From assembly GCF_029626105.1 (NCBI RefSeq), contig NZ_JARUBH010000009.1, positions 434,001 to 498,000 of the forward strand: DNA of 64,000 nt. Direction: 5' to 3'. The notes beneath the pieces are model-generated. The model was not told where the DNA came from. It saw nothing but the letters and a program-made list of their open reading frames with translations, and made no database searches. Both the position numbers and the translations under genes were made by a program. How positions within the stretch are numbered: the stretch's first letter is position 1; every line of letters begins with the position of its first letter. Of the stretch, positions 34,365 to 41,001 are shown piece after piece. The DNA comes from Solwaraspora sp. WMMD792. Its GTDB lineage: Bacteria; Actinomycetota; Actinomycetes; Mycobacteriales; Micromonosporaceae.

Positions 34365-35681
34365 TCAGCCCTGCGGGTCCGAGCCGGTTGCGGATCCGCC
34401 GGCGGCACCGCCCGGCGTCGACTCGGTGGACTCCGGCTCGGACGTCGCCGGCTCGTACGGCAGAGCGCTGCCTTCGACGAGCTCGTCCCAGCTGAGGTTC
34501 CACACGGTCCAACCGTTGCCGTTGGCGAGTTGGACCTCGGTGCCCTTGACCGTGACCGGGTCACCGACCTTGGTCTGGTTGAACAGCCACTTGGCGTTGT
34601 CCATCGACATGTTGACGCAGCCGTGTGACACGTTGCGTACCCCCTGGTCGGCCACCGACCACGGGGCAGCGTGGATGAACTCGCCGCCCCAGGTCAGCCG
34701 CTGGGCGTACTCGATGTCCGTCCGGTAGCCCTCCTCCGGGCCCAGCTCCTCGTACGTGTCGAAGACGGTCTCCTTCAGCTTCTCCATCACGATCATGGTG
34801 CCGCTGGAGGAGGGCGTCTTCGGCTTGCCGAGACTGACCGGGATCTCCTTGATCGTCTCGCCGTCCTTGGTGACCACCATCGTCTTGCTGGCGTTGTCCA
34901 CCGTCATCACCAGCGCCGCACCGACCTCGGCGTCCACGGTCAGGTCGTTGCGGCCGTACCAGCCGTCGCCCATCGGTAGGCCACCGGTCTGCGCCTTGTA
35001 GAACAGCTGGGTGCCGGCCTGCCAGAACTCGCGTGGCCGGAACTGGACCTCGGTGGGGCTCACCCAGTACCAGATGCCCTCCTGGGCGGGCTCGGTCTCG
35101 ACGCCCAACCGTCGCTGCACGTCGTCGCGGTAGTCCTGCGGGATGTCCCGGCTGAACCGCAGGATCAGTGGCATCGCGACGCCGACCACGTTGCCGTCGC
35201 CCAGGAAGCTGGACACCCGTACCTGGTTGCCCGGCTGGGCCATGGTCCGGAAGTTGTGGCTGGTCACGGTGGTCTCGCCGTCGTCGCCGGTCACCGTCAC
35301 CGTCGCGGTGTACGCGGCGTCGTACTCCAACTGCCCGTTTGGCAGGAAGACGGTGCCGTCGGCATCGACCTCGCCCGGCACCGGGTTGCCGTCGGCGTCG
35401 GTCAACTCCACCGTGGTTTGCGCCGCCTCGGTCGTGGTGAACGTGATCGCCGTCGACGCGGGCACGTCGGTGGCGTCGGCGGCCGGCTCGGTGATCGTCG
35501 CCTGGGCCTGTGGGCTCGGGTCGGCCTCCGTGCCGCCCTGCCAGGTGGGGGCGTCGCCGGCGCCGGTGCAGGCACCGGTGAGGGCGAGCGCGGCGGCGAG
35601 CGCGACGGCCGTGACAACCCGCGGTACGGGCGGTCGCGCCCGCCCGGTGCGCGGCTTTACCTGGAAGCGGCTGACTCGCAT
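34365..35681 (-). CDS. L,D-transpeptidase lipoprotein (first of tandem pair)
   Basis: 438 residues from ATG 35681, with a GAGGGG ribosome site. A lipoprotein signal with lipobox LTGAC (Cys38) is followed by an Ig-like domain (residues about 60-160) and a second beta domain. The YkuD catalytic domain has the SHGCVNMS motif with Cys355. It makes 3-3 (mDAP-mDAP) peptidoglycan cross-links outside the membrane, like mycobacterial LdtMt2. A Gly/Ser/Thr tail closes the chain. The next gene upstream is a paralogue with the same layout, 222 bp away. Confidence 0.93.
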   Translation of the reverse strand: MRVSRFQVKPRTGRARPPVPRVVTAVALAAALALTGACTGAGDAPTWQGGTEADPSPQAQATITEPAADATDVPASTAITFTTTEAAQTTVELTDADGNPVPGEVDADGTVFLPNGQLEYDAAYTATVTVTGDDGETTVTSHNFRTMAQPGNQVRVSSFLGDGNVVGVAMPLILRFSRDIPQDYRDDVQRRLGVETEPAQEGIWYWVSPTEVQFRPREFWQAGTQLFYKAQTGGLPMGDGWYGRNDLTVDAEVGAALVMTVDNASKTMVVTKDGETIKEIPVSLGKPKTPSSSGTMIVMEKLKETVFDTYEELGPEEGYRTDIEYAQRLTWGGEFIHAAPWSVADQGVRNVSHGCVNMSMDNAKWLFNQTKVGDPVTVKGTEVQLANGNGWTVWNLSWDELVEGSALPYEPATSEPESTESTPGGAAGGSATGSDPQG

Positions 35682-35903
35682 GATCCCCTCACGAAGTTCG
35701 GTCCCCGGATCCCATCGTCCATCAAAGACGCAGTGGGGCAACTCCCGGGTTCGTGCCTCAACGTATGCAACATCGACACGGCTGACCGATATTTCCCGGA
35801 TCATCCGGTCCGTTCGGCCAGCCGTGTCTCGTTCATGCGTATTTGGCAGTTATTCAGATGTCATACTGTGCCGATCTGACGCCGACCGGCACCGCATCGA
35901 CCG

Positions 35904-37184
35904 TCACCCGGACGTTGCTGTCGGTACCGGCGTCGGTGCCGTCGGTGTCGGTGAACCAGCCCCTGCCGGCTGCAGATCGGCCGGAACCGGCAACGCACTA
36001 CCTTTGACGAACTCGTCCCAGGTGAGGTTCCAGGCGGTCCAGCCGTTGCCGTCCGCCAGCTCCCGCTCGGTGCCCTTGACCGTGATCGGGTCACCGACCT
36101 TCGTCTGGTTGAACAGCCACTCGGCGTTGGCCATCGACAGGTTGACACAACCGTGTGACACGTTGCGTACCCCCTGGTCGCCGACCGACCACGGGGCGGC
36201 GTGGATGAACTCGCCACCCCAGGTGATCCGCTGGGCGAACGAGATGTCCGTCCGGTAGCCCTCCTCCGGGCCCAACTCGGCGAAAGTGTCGAAAACGGTC
36301 TGTTCCTGCTTGTCCATCACCACCATGGTGCCGCTCGACGACGGCGTACTCGGCTTGCCGAGACTGACCGGCATCTGCTTGACCAGCTTGTCGTTCTTGA
36401 ACATCGACAGCTGCTTGGTGGCGTTGTCGACCTCCACGGTCACCTTGTCGCCGATCTTCGCGGTGGCGCCCCGGTCCATGTCCCCGTACCGGCCGTCACC
36501 GGTCGGATGACCATCCAGCGCGATCCGGGCGGTCACCGTCGTGCCGGCCTGCCAGAAGTCCGGAGCCCGGTAGAACGCCTGGGTACCGTTGGACACCCAG
36601 TACCAGGTGCCCGGCTGTGGCGGGTCGGTCTTGACGAACATCCGCTTCTGTACGCTGGCCCGCTCCTGCTCCGGGATGCCGGGGAAGAACTCGACCACCA
36701 CCGGCATCGCCACCCCGTACGTCCGTCCGTCGAACAGGTAGAGGCCGGTGCCGGTCTGCGACCCGGACTTGCCCATCGTGGTGAACGACGTGGTCTTGGT
36801 CTCCTCCTCCCCGGTGCTGCTGGTCGCGACGACAGTCGCCGTGTACTTCTTCTGATTCTTGAGTGGTTTGTCCGGCACCCAGGCGGTGCCGTCCTCCCGC
36901 ATACTGCCGCTGACCTCGCCGCCACCGTCCTCGACGAGGGTCACCGAGGTGACCTCCCCGCCGCTCACCGTGGTGCCGATCTCCGTGCTGATCGGCAGGT
37001 TCTTCGCGTCCGCCTTCGGCGCGATGGCGAACTCGAACGGCTCCGGCGGGGGTGTCGGACTCGCCGTGGCCACCTGGCCGTTGACGAATCGTGGCGTCTT
37101 GTCCGATCCACACCCTGCCAGTGCCGCCGGTGCGATGACTGCCAGTGTCACCGCGACCGACCAACCCCTCCTGACCTTGTGCAT
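35904..37184 (-). CDS. L,D-transpeptidase lipoprotein (second of tandem pair)
   Basis: 426 residues from ATG 37184, preceded by AAGGAACGGG. The lipobox is LAGC (Cys25). Two Ig-like/beta domains lead to a YkuD domain with the SHGCVNLS motif (Cys346). Long stretches around the active site (GGEFIHAAPWSVGDQGVRNV) are nearly identical to the neighbouring paralogue, showing tandem duplication. An in-frame ATG at 37220 would add 12 residues without a ribosome site. It catalyses 3-3 cross-linking of peptidoglycan. Confidence 0.93.
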   Translation of the reverse strand: MHKVRRGWSVAVTLAVIAPAALAGCGSDKTPRFVNGQVATASPTPPPEPFEFAIAPKADAKNLPISTEIGTTVSGGEVTSVTLVEDGGGEVSGSMREDGTAWVPDKPLKNQKKYTATVVATSSTGEEETKTTSFTTMGKSGSQTGTGLYLFDGRTYGVAMPVVVEFFPGIPEQERASVQKRMFVKTDPPQPGTWYWVSNGTQAFYRAPDFWQAGTTVTARIALDGHPTGDGRYGDMDRGATAKIGDKVTVEVDNATKQLSMFKNDKLVKQMPVSLGKPSTPSSSGTMVVMDKQEQTVFDTFAELGPEEGYRTDISFAQRITWGGEFIHAAPWSVGDQGVRNVSHGCVNLSMANAEWLFNQTKVGDPITVKGTERELADGNGWTAWNLTWDEFVKGSALPVPADLQPAGAGSPTPTAPTPVPTATSG

Positions 37185-37370
37185 GCCAGTCCCCGTTCCT
37201 TGTTCCGTCCCTGCCGACATCGTGCATCACCCGCCATGCCCTTCGTGCCTGATCCGGAAGGGTGCCAGATCCGCGCACATGGGCAGGTCCGCCGGACAGA
37301 CGGCTCGTTGCCGGCAACTGGTTGGAAGCCGGACGGCCGGACATGCTAGGGTTGCCCGCGTTGTCAGCGA

Positions 37371-37446
37371 GCGCCGCTAGCTCAACTGGCAGAGCAGCGG
37401 ACTCTTAATCCGCGGGTTGTAGGTTCGAGTCCTACGCGGCGTACCA
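37371..37446 (+). tRNA. tRNA-Lys (CTT)
   Basis: GCGCCGC pairs with GCGGCGT. The D arm is GCTC/GAGC, the anticodon loop is ACTCTTAAT (anticodon CTT), the T loop is TTCGAGT, and CCA is encoded at 37444-37446. A TAGGGT -10-like element at 37347-37352 follows TTGGAA at 37322-37327. A degenerate copy of its 3' half is found at 40883, marking an integration target. Confidence 0.97.
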
Positions 37447-37452
37447 GACACC

Positions 37453-37494
37453 AAGGCCCCGAACAGGCGGTTTCCGCCCGGTCGGGGCCTTTTG
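37453..37494 (+). terminator. Rho-independent terminator after tRNA-Lys
   Basis: Stem AAGGCCCCGA ... TCGGGGCCTT, with an internal smaller hairpin (GGCGG/CCGCC), is followed by TTTTG. A diverged copy lies at 40929-40965. Confidence 0.88.
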
Positions 37495-37722
37495 CCGTAC
37501 GCCGTACGGCCGGCTGGGTGCTCGCCGGGCTGGCGGACTCTCGGCGGCAGCCCGGCGAGCCAGCCACCCCGGTGTCGTACGTCGGTTGCGTGTCTGATGT
37601 GCAGGCTTGGCGGTACGAGCGCGGCGGCGCGCGGACAACGCTGGGAGGATCTAGGGCCATGGTCGGCGTTCGGAAACCCCTGTGTCGACCCGTTCCGGCT
37701 CGAGGTGTGCGATTATCGCACC

Positions 37723-38823
37723 ATGGCTGGGGAACAGCAGGACTGGCACCGCATCGGCGAGCAGGTCCGGCAGGCGCGTCTGTCGGTCGGCATATCGCAG
37801 CAGGACCTTGCCGATCGCGTGGGGCTAGATCGAACCATGCTGGCCAAGGTTGAGGCTGGTAGCAGGCGCCTCGACGCGGTGGAGTTGGCACGACTGTCCC
37901 GTGCGCTCGAGGTGTCGATGGAGTATCTGATCGAGCCGCAGCCAGCGGTGCTGTCCCGACGGTCTGCGGTACTGACGGAAGAGACGGACACCGAGGCGGC
38001 GCGGTCTTCTGAGCGCTTGGAGATCGCCCTGGTCGGCTGGCTGCGCGATGTGCAGCAGCTGGTAGACATCGGCACTCTCCAGACGGTTCCGCTACTTCGT
38101 TACCCGGGTACGGTGACATCCGAGACTGATGCGAGGCAAGCAGCGCACTGGTTGCGGCAGCAACTTCATCTTGGCGATGAACCGGTGGGTAGCATCACGG
38201 AGATCTGTGAGCGTGCAGGGCAGTGGGTCCTTGTAGCTGATCTGCCAGGCGATGGCGCGTCCCTCATCCAGGGGGAGGTGGCTGTTGCGGTTGTGAGCGC
38301 ACAAGGTGATCCTGGCCGTCGACGAGCTACCGCCGCACACGAGCTTGGACATTTGGTTATTGGGGACGAATACTCCAGTGATCTGGGAGTCAGCACGTCT
38401 CGCGCGGAGCGCGAAGGGGTGATCGACGCATTCGCTGCTGAGTTGCTGTTACCGCTCAACGCCATGGCCGGATCCCCGAACGATGGGCGCGTGAGCCGGG
38501 ACCTGCTGATTAATTACGCCGCTCGGTACCGCACCTCCTGGGTATTGGCATTACGTCAGGCTGAGCAGGCCGGGGTAATTGATTCCGCGACCCGTCGGGC
38601 TTGGACCTTCCCGCGGCCCACTCGGGCAGAGTTCATGGAGGCTCTAGGCTGGGTGCCTCAGCCCGATCTTGCCTCGGTGCGCGTGTCACCGGGCTATGCG
38701 CATGCGGTGATCGAGGCGTGGCGGGCCAGTCGAATCACTCGGGCCAGGGCGGTCGAGTTGATGTATGGCCAGATCACTGATGCGGACCTGCCTGATGAGG
38801 ATGACCTGGAGACCGCTCCGTGA
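37723..38823 (+). CDS. XRE-family regulator fused to ImmA/IrrE metallopeptidase
   Basis: 366 residues from ATG 37723. The N-terminal helix-turn-helix (IGEQVRQARLSVGISQQDLA, then LDRTMLAKVEAGSRRLDAVE) is followed by a linker and an ImmA/IrrE zinc-peptidase domain with HELGH at residues 206-210 and a downstream Glu region (EGVIDAFAAELLLP). These proteins derepress promoters by proteolysis, often in mobile elements or toxin-antitoxin-like units. The partner gene overlaps by 4 bp (GTGA) and is PIN-like. Codon use is less GC-biased than in surrounding genes, consistent with transfer. Confidence 0.9.
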   Translation: MAGEQQDWHRIGEQVRQARLSVGISQQDLADRVGLDRTMLAKVEAGSRRLDAVELARLSRALEVSMEYLIEPQPAVLSRRSAVLTEETDTEAARSSERLEIALVGWLRDVQQLVDIGTLQTVPLLRYPGTVTSETDARQAAHWLRQQLHLGDEPVGSITEICERAGQWVLVADLPGDGASLIQGEVAVAVVSAQGDPGRRRATAAHELGHLVIGDEYSSDLGVSTSRAEREGVIDAFAAELLLPLNAMAGSPNDGRVSRDLLINYAARYRTSWVLALRQAEQAGVIDSATRRAWTFPRPTRAEFMEALGWVPQPDLASVRVSPGYAHAVIEAWRASRITRARAVELMYGQITDADLPDEDDLETAP

Positions 38824-39368
38824 GTCTGCCGATGCCGCCGGGTTCGGTCCTTGTGCTCGATGCGATGCTCTTGCATCACTTTGCCCTTGCTGACCGGTTG
38901 GAGGTCCTGCGCGATCTGCTTATGGATGCTGACTGCTGGACAACGCAGGTGGTCATGGAAGAGTTGCGGTCGGGAGCCGTAAACCGACCAGAGCTGATGG
39001 CTGCATGTGAGGTGGACTGGCTGAAGCGAGCTCAGCTGGACACTCTTGATGAGATTCGATGCTTCACCGTATGGGTCAAAAGACTTGGTGCTGAGGAGCG
39101 CAATCTCGGTGAGGCATCCGTTCTCGCTGCTGCTGAGCTGCGGAGAGGTATCGCAATCACGGATGATCGGCAGGCCACCAAGGTCGCCCGTGCCTACCGG
39201 GCAGAAGTGCATGGCACGATCTGGCTTCTCGCGGCAGCTTGTCGGACCGGCAAACAGACTGAGGTGGGTGCGGGCAACCTCATCGACGCCTTGAGAGCGA
39301 CGAGTGCTCGTCTACCCTGCTCGGGTGCAGACTTCTCGGCCTACGCCCGTAGGCATCACCTGCTATAA
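38820..39368 (+). CDS. PIN-like domain protein, partner of the XRE-ImmA gene
   Basis: 182 residues. Acidic residues fall in a PIN-type order: Asp in SVLVLDAMLLHHF, Glu in VVMEELRSGA, Glu in NLGEASVLAAAELRRG, and Asp in IAITDDRQATKVA. This matches the nuclease site of PIN-domain ribonucleases. The 4-bp overlap with the regulator implies a coupled two-gene unit, probably toxin-antitoxin-like with the ImmA protein as regulator. RNA cleavage is inferred and has not been shown. Confidence 0.75.
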   Translation: MSLPMPPGSVLVLDAMLLHHFALADRLEVLRDLLMDADCWTTQVVMEELRSGAVNRPELMAACEVDWLKRAQLDTLDEIRCFTVWVKRLGAEERNLGEASVLAAAELRRGIAITDDRQATKVARAYRAEVHGTIWLLAAACRTGKQTEVGAGNLIDALRATSARLPCSGADFSAYARRHHLL

Positions 39369-39403
39369 GACGTCTACGCGAGACCGGAGTCGGAGTCTTT
39401 CCA

Positions 39404-39449
39404 GCGCCTGCCGGGGAGAGCGCAGGTGTCGCTCTCGCCCGGCAGGCGC
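39404..39449. terminator. Long hairpin between convergent genes
   Basis: GCGCCTGCCGGGGAGAGCG and its complement form a 19-bp stem with one bulge and loop CAGGTGT. It lies between the PIN-like gene and the convergent nuclease gene. There is no T-run, but its place fits a bidirectional terminator. Confidence 0.65.
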
Positions 39450-39508
39450 CTGCGGTTGCCTCGCGCCCGATCCTGCCTCGAACCAGGCTGTCGGGTTCGA
39501 GTCGAGTC

Positions 39509-40624
39509 TCAGCGGTTCTTGTCGCCCCCGTCACCCATGAATGCCCTGACCGCAACCCGTATCGCTTCCGCATGCAGATAGATGTCGTCAAGCGAGCTGA
39601 TCAGATGGCGGGTCTCTGTCTTGTCGGCATCGAAGGTTCCGATATACTTCCGGGCCTTTCCGTTGAAGTGCAGTCGCGCTATGGGCTTGCGGTTGTTGTC
39701 GTCGAGAATGATCGCGAAGTATGACTTCGCATCGCGGCCTACGACGCGTTGGGGCTTGACGTCGCTACACGCGATCGCCTTGACGATCTGATACCCGGTC
39801 AATTCCTCGAGTGTGGTGTCGACCTCCGTGTCGCGTGCGACATCGCCGAGTGCAACCTCCTCGCTTTCGAGTGCCTCGGGATGCCCCCCAGTAGCCTGCT
39901 TGGGAGGGTTCGCGTGGAGTGCGCCTTTCAGTCGTTCGTTCACCTGATCCCTGATGAACTGGGAGGCGGCCTTGGCGACAATTGGCCGGAACTGCTCCCG
40001 TCTTTTTTGGGTCAGCGAGCCCTCGTACACCTTGGCTGCGAAGAATCTGATCCACTCGTCTTCGGGCTCCTCGAACTGCTTTGCCATCGAGCGCTTGAAC
40101 TGTCCGAGGTACTTCAGTTCCTCCGCTGCACTGATGATGGAATCGAGATCGAAAACTTCTTTTGTAAGCTTCCGCAACTCCGGCAGGAGGGTGTCGTCGA
40201 TGTCCTCCAAGTCGAATATGAGGAAGGGCTTGGTGTCCATCTTGTTGGGTGCGTCAAGGTCGGTGTAGAAGTGGTAGACCTGACCGTTGGTGAGGATGGC
40301 GATACGGGCGTTCGTGACGGAGAAGTACCGGTAGAGCTGCGATGCGTGTTCGATCTTCAGGGGGTCGCGTGGTTGCTTGCATTCGATGAGAATCTGCACC
40401 TCGCCGGCGTGCATGATCGCGTAGTCGACCTTCTCGCCCTTCTTGGTTCCGACGTCAGCGGTGAACTCCGGTATGACCTCCAGCGGGTCGAATACGTCGT
40501 AGCCAAGAATCATCGAAATGAACGGCATGACGAAAGCGTTCTTGGCGGCTTCTTCCGTCTGAATCGCATCCCGTTGATTGCTGACCTTTGTGGCGAGGGC
40601 GGCGACCCGTTCATCGAATTCCAT
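39509..40624 (-). CDS. Orphan HsdR-N-type (type I restriction) nuclease-like protein
   Basis: 371 residues. The N-terminal 150 residues match the HsdR N-terminal PD-(D/E)XK nuclease: FVMPFISMILGYDVFDPLEV, then KGEKVDYAIMHAGEVQILIE with ECKQPRDPL supplying the D...E-x-K site. The C-terminal half has no helicase motifs, and there is no methylase or specificity subunit beside it. Proteins of this type are common orphan genes in prophages and defence islands. Low GC relative to neighbours, and its place inside a tRNA-bounded island, suggest acquisition. The start is ATG 40624. Confidence 0.8.
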   Translation of the reverse strand: MEFDERVAALATKVSNQRDAIQTEEAAKNAFVMPFISMILGYDVFDPLEVIPEFTADVGTKKGEKVDYAIMHAGEVQILIECKQPRDPLKIEHASQLYRYFSVTNARIAILTNGQVYHFYTDLDAPNKMDTKPFLIFDLEDIDDTLLPELRKLTKEVFDLDSIISAAEELKYLGQFKRSMAKQFEEPEDEWIRFFAAKVYEGSLTQKRREQFRPIVAKAASQFIRDQVNERLKGALHANPPKQATGGHPEALESEEVALGDVARDTEVDTTLEELTGYQIVKAIACSDVKPQRVVGRDAKSYFAIILDDNNRKPIARLHFNGKARKYIGTFDADKTETRHLISSLDDIYLHAEAIRVAVRAFMGDGGDKNR

Positions 40625-40882
40625 GAAGCAGACTCCTTGTCGTCGGGTGGATGGAAGGGCGCTAAGGATTACTGGAAGTTCTTTGCTTGTTATTGGACGT
40701 CCCTGGCGTCGACCGGATTTTACCGGCCGGTTGCGGGGTGCGATGCCCCGAAAAGGGGCCGGGCGATCCCACTTTCCGTCAGTTCGGTGCGTCGGAAAGG
40801 GTAGGTTTGCAAGGCTCCTGGTTATGGCTAAGATGCGCTACCCACATGAGCCCTTCACGAGTGACCACAGGCCAAGCCCTCG

Positions 40883-40967
40883 ATCCGCAGGGCGTAGGTT
40901 CACGTCCTACACGGGCGTACCTGACGACAAGGCCCCGACCAGGCTCTTTCGCCCGGCCGGGGCTTTA
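40883..40967 (+). repeat. Degenerate copy of the tRNA-Lys 3' end and its terminator (att-like)
   Basis: ATCCGCAGGGCGTAGGTTCA continues as a T-arm-like CGTCCTAC, an acceptor-like ACGGGCGTACC, then a diverged terminator (AAGGCCCCGACC...GGCCGGGGCTTT, 40929-40965). It aligns along its length with 37409-37494, the anticodon-stem 3' side to terminator of tRNA-Lys, with scattered mismatches. It marks the far end of the island and, read leftward, may serve as the terminator of valS. Confidence 0.75.
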
Positions 40968-41001
40968 TTCGAACTCCTACTACTGGTACGACTGCTCGCT
41001 G

